Part shown: piece by piece, positions 7,220 through 15,852 of the stretch
Layout of the letters: every line of letters starts with the position of its first letter
Numbering within the stretch: position 1 is the stretch's first letter
Position numbers and translations under genes: made by a program
The notes under the pieces: model-generated
What the model was told of the DNA's origin: nothing
The model's input: only the letters and a program-made list of their open reading frames with translations
Databases searched by the model: none
Assembly (NCBI GenBank): GCA_018819175.1
Contig: JAHJQQ010000007.1
Coordinates: 59,063-123,062, forward strand
Source of the DNA: Gammaproteobacteria bacterium
GTDB taxonomy: Bacteria; Pseudomonadota; Gammaproteobacteria; Thiohalobacterales; Thiohalobacteraceae
Direction of reading: 5' to 3'
DNA: 64,000 bases

Positions 7220-8623
7220 TCACGCCATCTTCGGTTTCACCGGACAACCGGCGGTCGTTTGGCGCTCGATCAGTTTATTCATGTGATCGGCGTACAGATC
7301 CAGATCCGCCTCGCTCTTGGTCTCGGTCGCACAGACCAGCAGCGTGTTTTTCAATTCCGGGTATTCCTGTTCCAGTTCATAACCGGCCAGCAGGTTATGA
7401 GCCGCCAACGAACGCGTAATACCGCTCAGGGACACACCCAGACGCAAGGCACATTCGTGGAAATACGGACGCGAAAACACCGGTTCGACATGCGTATTGG
7501 CGGTGAGCTTGGCGACCAGGTTGCGGGTATTGGCATGGCTGGCCTGGGCCACTTTCTGCAGGCCGACGCCACCAACGATAGACATATGAATAGTTGCCGC
7601 AGTCACCAGCAGACCCTGATTGGTACAGATGTTCGAGGTCGCCTTGGAACGGCGGATATGCTGCTCGCGCGCCTGCAGTGTCAGCGCATAACCGGTGCGG
7701 CCGTCGCGATCGACGGTGCGGCCGATAATGCGACCCGGCATCTGCCGCACATGTTCCTTGCGGCAGCAGATGAAGCCGAAGTACGGACCGCCCGAAGACA
7801 GCGGCACACCCAGCGGCTGACCTTCGCCACAGGCAATGTCCGCCCCCTTTTCGCCCCATTGACCCGGCGGCTTCAGCAGTGCCATCGCGACTGGATTGAC
7901 CACAGCAATGGCGAGCGCATTGTTGGCGTGCGCCCAGTTGGTCAGGTCATCGACATCTTCCAGCACACCGAAGAAATTCGGCTGCGCGATGACCACGGCG
8001 GTGATGTCCTGGCCTGCATATTGCGCCAGCGCCTCGACCGGCGTGTGACCGCCTTTAGGGTCGTAGGGCACCGGGATCAGTTCGATGTTCTGATTGCGCA
8101 CAATGGCGTGGGTGGTCTTGCGATAATTCGGATGCACGGCCACCGGCATCAGGATGCGCTTGGTCTTGGACGCGCGATTGGCACGCACCGCCATCAGCAC
8201 CGCTTCGGCCAGACCCGAGGCGCCGTCATACAGTGAGGCGTTGGACACATCCATCGCCATCAGTCGCGTCATCATGGTCTGATATTCGTACAGCAACTGC
8301 AGCGTGCCCTGGCTGGCCTCGGCCTGATAGGGCGTATAGGCGCTGTAGAATTCGCCGCGCGTGGTGATTTCCCAGACCGCCGCCGGAATGTGATGCTCGT
8401 AAGCGCCGGCACCGATGAAGCACAGCGGCTGACCATCGCTGCCGGCGCGCGCGCCCATCAGCCGACCGAGTTCCTGCTCGGTCTGCGCAACGGGAATCGC
8501 TTCCAGCTTGCGTGGCGTACGCAGCTCTTTGGGAATTTCGTCGAACAGTGCCTCGATATCACCGGCGCCGATGGCGGCCAGCATGTCACGGACATCTTGT
8601 TCGGTGTGTGGGATGAACGGCAT
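7220..8623 (-). CDS. gcvPA: Glycine dehydrogenase (decarboxylating) subunit 1
   Basis: The N-terminal-half subunit of a split P-protein. 467 residues, beginning MPFIPHTEQDVRDML. Family landmarks are CFIGAGAYEHHIPAAVWEI, EFYSAYTPYQAEASQGTLQ, SLYDGASGLAEA and the later SGGPYFGFI. The paired subunit gcvPB carries the cofactor lysine. An AGG-rich site lies just upstream of the ATG. Downstream is tpx; upstream lies gcvH, separated by a perfect 28-bp inverted repeat. Confidence 0.96.
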   Translation of the reverse strand: MPFIPHTEQDVRDMLAAIGAGDIEALFDEIPKELRTPRKLEAIPVAQTEQELGRLMGARAGSDGQPLCFIGAGAYEHHIPAAVWEITTRGEFYSAYTPYQAEASQGTLQLLYEYQTMMTRLMAMDVSNASLYDGASGLAEAVLMAVRANRASKTKRILMPVAVHPNYRKTTHAIVRNQNIELIPVPYDPKGGHTPVEALAQYAGQDITAVVIAQPNFFGVLEDVDDLTNWAHANNALAIAVVNPVAMALLKPPGQWGEKGADIACGEGQPLGVPLSSGGPYFGFICCRKEHVRQMPGRIIGRTVDRDGRTGYALTLQAREQHIRRSKATSNICTNQGLLVTAATIHMSIVGGVGLQKVAQASHANTRNLVAKLTANTHVEPVFSRPYFHECALRLGVSLSGITRSLAAHNLLAGYELEQEYPELKNTLLVCATETKSEADLDLYADHMNKLIERQTTAGCPVKPKMA

Positions 8624-8657
8624 TGTGTATTCCTACCTCAGAAGAGAGCGTTTTTTT

Positions 8658-8732
8658 CACACCAGAGGGCACAGAGAACACAGAGTTGTTGATTGAAAAA
8701 TAATCTCTGTGTTCTCTGTGCCCTCTGGTGTG
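8658..8732. repeat. Perfect 28-bp inverted repeat (hairpin)
   Basis: The arms 8658-8685 and 8705-8732 are perfectly complementary, starting CACACCAGAGGGCACAGAG, with a 19-nt AT-rich loop. It lies in the gcvH-gcvPA gap and would form a very stable stem in the transcript. Two structurally similar hairpins with different sequence lie at 15428-15500 and 39163-39302. Confidence 0.8.
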
Positions 8733-8747
8733 CAATCAGATCCAATA

Positions 8748-9143
8748 TCAATGATCTTCGGACGCCACGAACGCTTCGTAGGCGGTGGCATCCATCAAGC
8801 CGTCGGCCGCGGCGGCATCGGCCAGCTTTATTTTCAACAACCAACCGCTGCCATAAGGATCGTTGTTCACCGATTCCGGCGCATCCGCCAACCCCGCATT
8901 ACCTTCAATGACATCACCGGCCACCGGTGCGTAGACATCCGAGGCGGCCTTCACGGACTCCACCACGGCGCAGGCTTCACCGGCCTTGAGACTACGGCCC
9001 GCATCGGGGGCTTCGACATAGACCATGTCGCCAAGCTGATCCTGGGCGTGATCAGTGATGCCAACGGTGGCGGTGCCATCACCGTTCAGTTTCACCCATT
9101 CGTGGCTCTTGGTGTATTTCAGATCGGCCGGGATGTTGCTCAT
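8748..9143 (-). CDS. gcvH: Glycine cleavage system H protein
   Basis: A protein of 131 residues. The lipoyl-lysine is Lys65 in VVESVKAASDVYAP, the usual context for lipoylation. The protein carries the aminomethyl intermediate between P-, T- and L-proteins. A GAGGACACACC site precedes the ATG. It follows gcvT on the same strand with about 115 bases between, filled by a pair of GGGGACAGA-type palindromes. Confidence 0.97.
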   Translation of the reverse strand: MSNIPADLKYTKSHEWVKLNGDGTATVGITDHAQDQLGDMVYVEAPDAGRSLKAGEACAVVESVKAASDVYAPVAGDVIEGNAGLADAPESVNNDPYGSGWLLKIKLADAAAADGLMDATAYEAFVASEDH

Positions 9144-9166
9144 GGTGTGTCCTCTGTTTCTTGGTT

Positions 9167-9253
9167 GGGGGACAGATTTGAAATCTGTCCCCGTTCGATC
9201 ATAAAAAATTAAAAGAAAATCGGTTGGGGGACAGAGCTGAAAATCTGTCCTCC
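9167..9253. repeat. Pair of GGGGACAGA palindromes
   Basis: Two near-perfect palindromes, 9167-9192 (GGGGACAGATTTGAAATC then TGTCCCC) and 9226-9253, are separated by 33 AT-rich bases. They belong to the same palindrome class as the ends of the five 141-bp composite elements elsewhere in the window, though the spacer differs. Confidence 0.7.
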
Positions 9254-9258
9254 GGTGA

Positions 9259-10359
9259 TTAGATGCTCACCTTAATCTCGCCATGGCGTACGAACGGCAG
9301 CTTGACGATCCGCGCCGGCTCACGGCGACCGCGAATATCGACCTCGCAGGTTTCGCCCTTTGCAGCGGCCGGGATCCGTGCCAGGGCGATGGATCGACCC
9401 AACGTCGGCGAGAAACTGCCGCTGGTGACCTCACCGTTACCGGCACTGGTAATGATTTCCTGGTGATTGCGCAGTACACCTTTGCCTTCCAATACCAGCG
9501 CAACCAGTTTACTGCCGGCGCCCGCAGCGCGCTGCTGATCCAGTACCGCGCGGCCGATGAAATCCCGGTCGGCCGGTTCCCAGCCGATGGTCCAGCCAAG
9601 GCCGGCCTGCAAGGGCGTGATCTCTTCGGTCATGTCGGAACCGTACAGATTCATACCGGCCTCCAGGCGCAAGGTATCGCGCGCACCCAGACCAATGGGA
9701 CGCACGCCGCGTTCGGCCAAGGCGTTCCAGAAGGTTTCCGCATCCCTGCCCGGGAGGATGATTTCAAAACCGTCTTCGCCGGTGTAACCGGTACGGGCGA
9801 CAAACCAGTCATGCTCATCGACATTGGGAACGGCAAAGAAGGGTTCCAGCGCCGCCGCGCCATCGCGCAGATTCGGCTCCAGCAGTTCCAGCACATGTTC
9901 ACGTGCTGCCGGGCCCTGTACGGCGATCATGGCCAGTTCGGCACGCTCCCGCACGTTCACATCAAAGGCCGCGGCCTGTTTTTTCAACCAGGCGAGGTCT
10001 TTATCGCGGGTACCGGCATTGACCACCATGCGGAAAAAATTCTGTTGCACGAAATAGACGATCAGATCATCGATGACACCGCCGCGCTCGTTGAGCATGC
10101 AGCTGTAGAGCGCCTTGCCGGGCGCCTGCAGACGATCGATGTTATTGGCGAGAAGTTTGCGCAGAAAGGCGCGGGTCTGTTCACCGGTGAGATCGACCAC
10201 GCACATGTGCGAGACGTCGAACATGCCCGCGGACTGACGTACCGCACGGTGTTCTTCGAGCTGGGAACTGTAGTTGATGGGCATCACCCAGCCGGCAAAA
10301 TCGACCATTTTGCCGCCCATACGGACGTGCGCATCATACAGCGGGGTATGCTGACCCAT
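9259..10359 (-). CDS. gcvT: Aminomethyltransferase (glycine cleavage T protein)
   Basis: A protein of 366 residues from the ATG at 10359 (MGQHTPLYDAHV). T-protein landmarks are MVDFAGWVMPINYSS, MFDVSHM, GYTGEDGFEI and LRLEAGMNLYGSDM. It releases ammonia and transfers the methylene group to tetrahydrofolate. The open frame extends 70 codons further upstream, but that part is the riboswitch leader. First gene of the gcv cluster, directly behind a tandem glycine aptamer. Confidence 0.96.
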   Translation of the reverse strand: MGQHTPLYDAHVRMGGKMVDFAGWVMPINYSSQLEEHRAVRQSAGMFDVSHMCVVDLTGEQTRAFLRKLLANNIDRLQAPGKALYSCMLNERGGVIDDLIVYFVQQNFFRMVVNAGTRDKDLAWLKKQAAAFDVNVRERAELAMIAVQGPAAREHVLELLEPNLRDGAAALEPFFAVPNVDEHDWFVARTGYTGEDGFEIILPGRDAETFWNALAERGVRPIGLGARDTLRLEAGMNLYGSDMTEEITPLQAGLGWTIGWEPADRDFIGRAVLDQQRAAGAGSKLVALVLEGKGVLRNHQEIITSAGNGEVTSGSFSPTLGRSIALARIPAAAKGETCEVDIRGRREPARIVKLPFVRHGEIKVSI

Positions 10360-10399
10360 AGTGACAACTCCGAAGACAGAATAGGGGGACGTGTGCTGC

Positions 10400-10668
10400 G
10401 GCGCGAAATATAGAATGCAACAGCCGACACGTCTGCCGTCGCCCCTCTGTCCGCAAACCTGAGAGTTTGAGCACAGCGGGCAGCTCCAAATGCGAGTGCC
10501 ATGTGCCGCCCCTTCGGTGGGTCCGTATACGGTTCGAATCGAACCGATATGACCGCTCTCCAGAGTCAACGTCCTGCCGCGGTCCTTTTGCCTGAGCGTT
10601 TCCGAGCGAGTTGCGCCTTCGGCGTCCCGAGATCTTCTCCGGGCCCTCTCCCACGACAGCTTTCGTTG
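10400..10668 (-). ncRNA. Tandem glycine riboswitch in the gcvT leader
   Basis: On the reverse strand two glycine-aptamer cores follow each other. The first has GGGAGAGGGCCCGGAGA, GACGCCGAAGGCGCAA and CGCTCAGGCAAAAGGACCG. The second has CCACCGAAGGGGCGGCA, AACTCTCAGGTTTGCGGACA and GAGGGGCGACG, close to the family consensus. The leader ends about 50 bases before the gcvT start. In this class glycine binding usually turns on the gcv operon; no obvious intrinsic terminator is visible after the second aptamer, so control at translation or by another route is possible (inference). Confidence 0.9.
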
Positions 10669-10676
10669 AGGCGCCG

Positions 10677-10705
10677 ACTATAACTGGCAGCCTGACGGAT
10701 GCCAA
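10677..10705 (-). promoter_or_regulatory. Sigma-70 promoter of the gcv operon
   Basis: Reverse strand: TTGGCA (-35, 10700-10705), a 17-base spacer, and TATAGT (-10, 10677-10682). Predicted transcription starts near 10670, exactly at the 5' edge of the first glycine aptamer, which supports both calls. Confidence 0.75.
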
Positions 10706-10810
10706 GCCCCGTTTGAGTCATGCTGAAGATCGGTCTCGCGCAAAGACGCAGAGGCGCCAAGTAAAACATATTCAAGTCAAAGAAATAGAACGTTAGGGCA
10801 CCGCGGAAGT

Positions 10811-11078
10811 GGGGACAGATCTTTAGCTCTGTCCCCGTCCGTGCGGACCACGCGGACAAACGAAGCCGCTGAGGAAGCGTGACGATGGGTTGTTGGGCGG
10901 CTTCGCTCTGCTGAGTGGAACCACAACGGGGACAGAACTGAAGGTCTGTCCCCACTGCGGCGGTATAGCGGAGAGGCGGCTCTGCTCTAGTGTGTGGAAC
11001 CACAACGGGGACAGAGCTGAAGATCTGTCCCCACCGCAGCGGTATATCGGAGAGGGACAGAGCTGAAGATCTGTCCCC
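10811..11078. repeat. Composite GGGGACAG element with two extra palindromes
   Basis: The composite proper is 10811-10953: a 26-bp palindrome (GGGGACAGATCTTTAGCTC then TGTCCCC), about 90 bp of interior with GTCCGTGCGGACCACGCGG and CTGAGTGGAACCACAAC, and a second palindrome in inverted orientation. Two further palindromes follow at 11007-11032 and 11053-11078. Copies of the composite recur at 12350, 13815, 36760 and 42579. It fills the gap between the gcvT promoter and the UbiI-like gene, with no gene inside. Confidence 0.75.
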
Positions 11079-11102
11079 ACTGCGGCGGTGCGTTACGAGG
11101 CT

Positions 11103-12320
11103 TTATCCCCGCGCCATGCGCGGCAGATCGCCTTCCAGCCCCATTGCATGACGCGCGATCAATTGTTTGACCGGGCCCAGTCGATTGACCAGCCCGAGCC
11201 CCAGGGATCGGACCGAGCGCACGGGGACAGCCGATTCTCCAAACAGGGTTTTGAAACCGTCCATCGCGCGCTGCATGGCGTGATTGTTGCCGTGCCGCCA
11301 ACGCTCATAACGACGCAGATTGTTCAGCCGACCCGGGTCACGACCACTGTGCAGTGTTTCCAGGATCACTTCGGCAAGTGCCGCGGCATCCAGCAAACCC
11401 AGATTCACTCCTTGACCGGCCAAGGGATGAATCACATGCGCGGCATCGCCGATCAGCGCCAGACGTTCGCTGACATAGCGCGTCGCATGCAGCCGCTGCA
11501 ACGGGAAGCGCACGCGCTCCTCGACGTCAATGACCGCGCCCAAACGGTTCGCGAAGGCGGAACTGAGTTCGCGCAGAAAATCCGCCTTGTCGAGATCACA
11601 CAGCAGCGCCGCTTGGTCTGGAGTCGTCGACCAGACAATAGAACTGCGGCCATCACGCAAGGGCAGAAAGGCCAAGGGCCCGGTCGGCAGGAAACGCTGC
11701 CAGGCGGTTTCCTGATGGGATTGCTCGGTGGTTACCACCGCAACCACCGCCTCCTGATCATAGGGCCGCGCTTCGATGGCGATGTCGGCCATGCCGCGCA
11801 CGCGCGACTGTGCGCCATCGGCACCGACCAGCAGTCGCGCGGACAAACTGCGACCGTCATCGAGCGTGATGCGTGTGCCGTCAGCATCCATATCAAAGCC
11901 AGCCAGTTCCGCCGGGCAGAGGCGATCGAGCGTCGGCAATGCCTCCATGCGCGCATTCAACGCCGCCTGGATCACCCGCTGTTCGACGATATATCCCAGC
12001 GTCGGTTCACCGAGTTCCGCGCTGTCGAAATGAATCTCACCAGTACTGCTGGCATCCCATACCTGCATGGCGCGGAACGGACTGATGCCGCCCTGCTCAA
12101 TGACATCCCAACAACCGATCGCACGAAAGATACGTTCGGATGCGCGCGTCACGGCGAACACACGCAGATCGACACTATCGGCTGCCCACAACTGTGGCGT
12201 CGCACGCGCTTCGACAACCGCTACACGCACACCTTCCTGCGCGAGCGCGCAGGCCAGCGTACCGCCGACGCAACCGCCGCCGATAATGGCGATGTCGTAG
12301 TTGTTGTCAGATGCTGACAT
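11103..12320 (-). CDS. UbiH/UbiF/VisC/COQ6 family FAD-dependent hydroxylase, UbiI-like
   Basis: A protein of 405 residues. The N-terminal FAD dinucleotide motif is IAIIGGGCVGGTLA, the second FAD motif is LIGDAAHVIHPLAGQGVNLG, and LLVGADGAQSRVR is the family DG motif. These flavin mono-oxygenases hydroxylate the aromatic ring during ubiquinone synthesis. The neighbour at 12515-13744 is clearly UbiH, so this one most likely does the C5 step (UbiI/VisC), but a UbiF-like role cannot be excluded. Composite GGGGACAG repeats flank it on both sides. Confidence 0.9.
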   Translation of the reverse strand: MSASDNNYDIAIIGGGCVGGTLACALAQEGVRVAVVEARATPQLWAADSVDLRVFAVTRASERIFRAIGCWDVIEQGGISPFRAMQVWDASSTGEIHFDSAELGEPTLGYIVEQRVIQAALNARMEALPTLDRLCPAELAGFDMDADGTRITLDDGRSLSARLLVGADGAQSRVRGMADIAIEARPYDQEAVVAVVTTEQSHQETAWQRFLPTGPLAFLPLRDGRSSIVWSTTPDQAALLCDLDKADFLRELSSAFANRLGAVIDVEERVRFPLQRLHATRYVSERLALIGDAAHVIHPLAGQGVNLGLLDAAALAEVILETLHSGRDPGRLNNLRRYERWRHGNNHAMQRAMDGFKTLFGESAVPVRSVRSLGLGLVNRLGPVKQLIARHAMGLEGDLPRMARG

Positions 12321-12349
12321 TAGTTCCTCTCGTCACGCTCCGCCGCGGT

Positions 12350-12489
12350 GGGGACAGATCTTCAGCTCTGTCCCCGTCCATGCGGACCACGCAGATGAAA
12401 GAAACCGCAGCGGACCTTGACGGTGATTTTCTGTGGCTCCGTTCTGCTGAGTGGAACCACAACGGGGACAGAGCTGAAGATCTGTCCCC
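12350..12489. repeat. Composite GGGGACAG element (140 bp)
   Basis: Bounded by a 26-bp palindrome starting GGGGACAGATCTTCAGCTC (12350-12375) and its inverted counterpart (12464-12489). The interior has GCGGACCACGCAGATGAAAG and CTGAGTGGAACCACAAC, in the same orientation as the copy at 10811. It lies between the two ubiquinone hydroxylase genes. Confidence 0.75.
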
Positions 12490-12514
12490 ACTGCGGCGGT
12501 ATATCGGGCATTTT

Positions 12515-13744
12515 TTAAAGCTCCAATCCCCGCGCCAATCGCGGCAGCTTGCCGGCACGACCCATGGTCAGACGCGCGAACAGGCGTTTTGCCGGCGGAC
12601 ACAGATCCAGCGCGAGCATGCCGAGATTGCGTGCCAGCGCGATCGGCGGGAAAGGACTGGTGAAGACGCGCGTCAATCCATCGGTGAAGGCGATGACGCG
12701 GCGGTGATCACCGCTGCGCCAATCGGCATAACGCCGCAAAACGGTGACATCGCCGATATCCTGGCCGGCATGCTTGGCCTCCATGACGACTTCAGCCAGC
12801 GCCGCTACATCACGCAGACCCAGATTGAAACCCTGGCCTGCAATCGGATGCAGCGTATGCGCGGCATTACCGATCAGCGCCAGTCGCGGCCGCACCGATT
12901 CCTGCGCGCGCACCAGACGCAGTGGATAAACGACCCGCTTACCGACGCGCTGCAGCTTGCCTAATCTTGTACCAAAACGTTCCTGCAAGCGCGCAAGAAA
13001 AGCCGCATCACCCAGCGCCATCACCTCATCCACCTGGGATGCCTGCAGCGTCCACACCAGGGAGCAACGCTGCTCACACATGGGTAACAGCGCCAGCGGC
13101 CCGGTGTCGGTGAAACGTTCGTAGGCGATATGCCGATGCGGATACTGCGGCGTGATATTGGTGATGACCGCGCTCTGCCCGTATTCCCAGACCGTGGTCG
13201 GGATATCGAACAGTTCGCGTAGTGTCGATTGCGCGCCATCGGCAGCCACCAGCAGTTGCGTCGACAACAGGCGTTCGCCGGCTGCCGTTTCGATCTGCAC
13301 GCTGGCATCATTGCTCGTGATATCCACCGCACTGACGCGCGCCGGACAGATCACCTCAACGTCCGCGAGTTTTGTCAGTTGTTCGGCGAGCACCGTACCC
13401 AGGTCGCGCGCCAAGGCAACATAACCCAAGGCCGGCACGCCTTCTTCATCACGATTCAGCCGCGCGAAACCGAAGCGGCCGCGATCAGAAACATGAATCT
13501 GATGAATGGGCGTCGCATGCGGTTCCAGTGCGGACCATAGACCCATGCCACTGAAGATTCGCTGCGTGCCCTGTGCGAGTGCGATCGCGCGATCATCGTA
13601 ACTCGGCTGACCGGCATCCCCGAACGGCACCGCCTCGATCAACCCGATGCGCAATCCCTTCCCGCCGAGCGCACAGGCGAGACTCGCGCCTACCAGGCCG
13701 CCGCCGCTGATCAGGATGTCGTAATGGTTGTCAGATGCCGGCAT
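12515..13744 (-). CDS. ubiH: 2-octaprenyl-6-methoxyphenyl hydroxylase
   Basis: A protein of 409 residues. FAD motif ILISGGGLVGASLACAL at the N-terminus, LLVAADGAQSTLR in the middle, and LIGNAAHTLHPIAGQGFNLG near residue 290; the GNAA variant of the second FAD motif is typical of UbiH and separates it from the GDAAH type. It hydroxylates the ubiquinone ring at position 1. The start MPASDNHYDILISGGG parallels that of the UbiI-like neighbour, which suggests an old duplication. Confidence 0.93.
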   Translation of the reverse strand: MPASDNHYDILISGGGLVGASLACALGGKGLRIGLIEAVPFGDAGQPSYDDRAIALAQGTQRIFSGMGLWSALEPHATPIHQIHVSDRGRFGFARLNRDEEGVPALGYVALARDLGTVLAEQLTKLADVEVICPARVSAVDITSNDASVQIETAAGERLLSTQLLVAADGAQSTLRELFDIPTTVWEYGQSAVITNITPQYPHRHIAYERFTDTGPLALLPMCEQRCSLVWTLQASQVDEVMALGDAAFLARLQERFGTRLGKLQRVGKRVVYPLRLVRAQESVRPRLALIGNAAHTLHPIAGQGFNLGLRDVAALAEVVMEAKHAGQDIGDVTVLRRYADWRSGDHRRVIAFTDGLTRVFTSPFPPIALARNLGMLALDLCPPAKRLFARLTMGRAGKLPRLARGLEL

Positions 13745-13814
13745 TAAACATCCTCAAAACTGTTCTCGCGCAAAGACGCAAAGTCATGTCTACCCCGTAA
13801 TGCTCCGCCAACGT

Positions 13815-13955
13815 GGGGACAGATCTTTAGCTCTGTCCCCGTTGTGGTTCCACTCAGCAGAGCGGAGCCACGAATAAACAAACGTAGAGGTCCGCAGTGG
13901 TTTCTTTTGTCTGCGTGGCCTGCACTGACGGGGACAGAGCTGAAGATCTGTCCCC
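13815..13955. repeat. Composite GGGGACAG element (141 bp, opposite orientation)
   Basis: Palindromes at 13815-13840 and 13930-13955 bound an interior with GTTGTGGTTCCACTCAGCAG and GTCTGCGTGGCC. The orientation is inverted relative to the copies at 10811 and 12350. It lies between ubiH and pepP, followed by a half copy of the GCGCTATTGCGCCCTAC repeat (14000-14025). Confidence 0.75.
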
Positions 13956-14032
13956 ACGGCGGCGGTATATCAGGGCTAAAAAATAGGGATTAGAGACGCA
14001 ATACGCTGCGCTATTGCGCCCTACAAACAAAC

Positions 14033-15337
14033 CTAGCCCGCCATCAACGCTTCAATCTCAGCAACGGTCTTGGGCACGCCATCGGTAATAACGTCGCAAC
14101 CCGTTTTGGTGACGACCACATCGTCTTCGATGCGAATACCGATGTTCCACCATTTACGCGCCACGCCTTTGCTGCCGGCCGGGATGTACAGGCCGGGCTC
14201 GACGGTCATCACCATACCGGGTTCGAGGATGCGCCAAGCGTCACCGACTTTGTAGTCGCCAACATCATGCACGTCCATTCCAAGCCAGTGACCAGTTCGA
14301 TGCATGTAGAAGCGTTTGTAGGCCGCATCCTTGATAAGTTTACTGACACGGCCTTTAAGAATACCCAGATCGACCAGACCCTTGGTCAACACCTTCACGG
14401 CGGCGTCATGCGGGTCGTTCCAGTGATTACCGGGCTTGATCTTTTTGATCGCGGCCGCCTGGGCTGCCAGCACGATTTCATAGAGTGCGCGTTGCGCCGC
14501 ACTGAAACGACCGTTAACGGGAAAGGTGCGGGTGATATCCGAGGCATAGCACGAATATTCGGCGCCGGCATCGATCAACAGCAGATCGCCCGCATCCAGC
14601 TGCATATTGTTTTCGTTGTAATGCAGGATGCAGCCGTTGGCACCGCCACCGACAATGGGGTTATAGGCATGATGACAACCCTGGCGGCGGAATTCGTGAA
14701 TGAATTCGGCCTCGATTTCATATTCCCAGCGCCCGGGCGCGCACAGCTGCATGGCGCGCCGGTGTGCGGCAGCGGCCACCTTGGCCGCGTGCTTCATGAT
14801 CTTGATCTCGGCGGGACTCTTGTACAGGCGCATGTCGTGCAGCAGATGCTCCAATGACACGAACTCGCCTGGCGTGCGCTGTCCGGAACGCGAACCTTCG
14901 CGGATGCGGCTCAACCAGCCGATGACATGCGCATCGAAATCCGGATGCACACCCATGGTGTAATACACCCGTTCCCGGCCTTCCAGCAAGCCGGGCAGGA
15001 TGTCATCGATATCACTGATGGGGAAGGCATCATCGGCGCCATACTGTTCGCAGGCACCTTCCGGACCGGCACGGCGACCATTCCAGGTCTCGCGCTCAAG
15101 ATCACGGTCACGCACGAATAAAATTGTCTCGCCGTGCTTACGACCGGGCACCAGGACCAACACCGCCTCGGGTTCCGGAAACCCGGTCAGATAGAAGAAA
15201 TCACTGTCCGGCCGGAACGGATACTCCGCATCACGGTTACGGATCTTTTCCAGCGCGGTCGGCAGAATCGCGATGGAGTGCGCGCCCATCATGCGCATGA
15301 GCTGTTTACGGCGGCGGGTGAATTCGGTGGTCTTCAT
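14033..15337 (-). CDS. pepP: Xaa-Pro aminopeptidase
   Basis: A protein of 434 residues in the M24B family. The N-terminal half has FYLTGFPEPEAVLVLVPG. The C-terminal pita-bread domain shows all five metal ligands: Asp in LLLIDAGAEY, Asp in SDITRTFP, His in HRTGHWLGMDVHD, Glu in TVEPGLYI and Glu in IGIRIEDD. It removes N-terminal residues before proline in the cytoplasm. Placement between ubiH and ygfB matches the conserved gammaproteobacterial order ygfB-pepP-ubiH-ubiI. Confidence 0.97.
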   Translation of the reverse strand: MKTTEFTRRRKQLMRMMGAHSIAILPTALEKIRNRDAEYPFRPDSDFFYLTGFPEPEAVLVLVPGRKHGETILFVRDRDLERETWNGRRAGPEGACEQYGADDAFPISDIDDILPGLLEGRERVYYTMGVHPDFDAHVIGWLSRIREGSRSGQRTPGEFVSLEHLLHDMRLYKSPAEIKIMKHAAKVAAAAHRRAMQLCAPGRWEYEIEAEFIHEFRRQGCHHAYNPIVGGGANGCILHYNENNMQLDAGDLLLIDAGAEYSCYASDITRTFPVNGRFSAAQRALYEIVLAAQAAAIKKIKPGNHWNDPHDAAVKVLTKGLVDLGILKGRVSKLIKDAAYKRFYMHRTGHWLGMDVHDVGDYKVGDAWRILEPGMVMTVEPGLYIPAGSKGVARKWWNIGIRIEDDVVVTKTGCDVITDGVPKTVAEIEALMAG

Positions 15338-15427
15338 AGTGCTCCGGCAGAGTGGTCAGGTACGGGTCAGCATATCGCGACCGGCGGGATTCTGCCCACC
15401 ATATCGATTTTCGGGCCTCCCCCATTT

Positions 15428-15500
15428 CACACCAAAGCACGCAAAGAGCGCAATGACAATAACAAAGGATTGCTTTGCGCTCTTTGCGTGCTTTGGTGTG
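15428..15500. repeat. Perfect 26-bp inverted repeat (hairpin)
   Basis: Arms 15428-15453 and 15475-15500, starting CACACCAAAGCACGCAAAG, pair perfectly around a 21-nt loop. It lies upstream of pepP. Same architecture as the hairpin at 8658-8732 but with a different sequence. Confidence 0.8.
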
Positions 15501-15569
15501 ATTAAGATCTTTTCAGCGCGGTCTGATCTGCGAGTTAATGCCCGTGGCCATACGCACCACCTTCCATTT

Positions 15570-15788
15570 AGGAGCCTCTGATTAAGTTGATCAAGCGAGC
15601 ATGTGCAAGGCGCAGCCGGGTGACTCGAAGCGTAGCGGAGAGAACGGCGCTAGCCGGCCCGAAGGGCGAGGTGCGTAGCACCGAGTAAAAAGCGGAGTTT
15701 ACACGGCGTCTGCCGCTTCCCGGCCCCGCATTTTGAGCCCGGTTGCAACGCAGCTGATACCGCTTCAGCGACTTAATCAAAGGCTCCT
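15570..15788. mobile_element. Miniature inverted-repeat element, 219 bp
   Basis: Termini AGGAGCCTCTGATTAAG and CTTAATCAAAGGCTCCT; TT at 15568-15569 and 15789-15790 looks like a 2-bp target duplication. The interior has TTGATCAAGCGAGCATGTGC, a GC-rich module running from ACTCGAAGCG to CACCGAGT, and GGAGTTTACACGGCG. The same internal type is found at 26628-26834 and 55842-55984. No gene is encoded. It lies between pepP and ygfB. Confidence 0.75.
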
Positions 15789-15852
15789 TTTCGGGTTTTC
15801 CTTGAGTGCCTTTGTGGTTAGAGCTTTGGTGTATACACCACACCGTGCAGAA

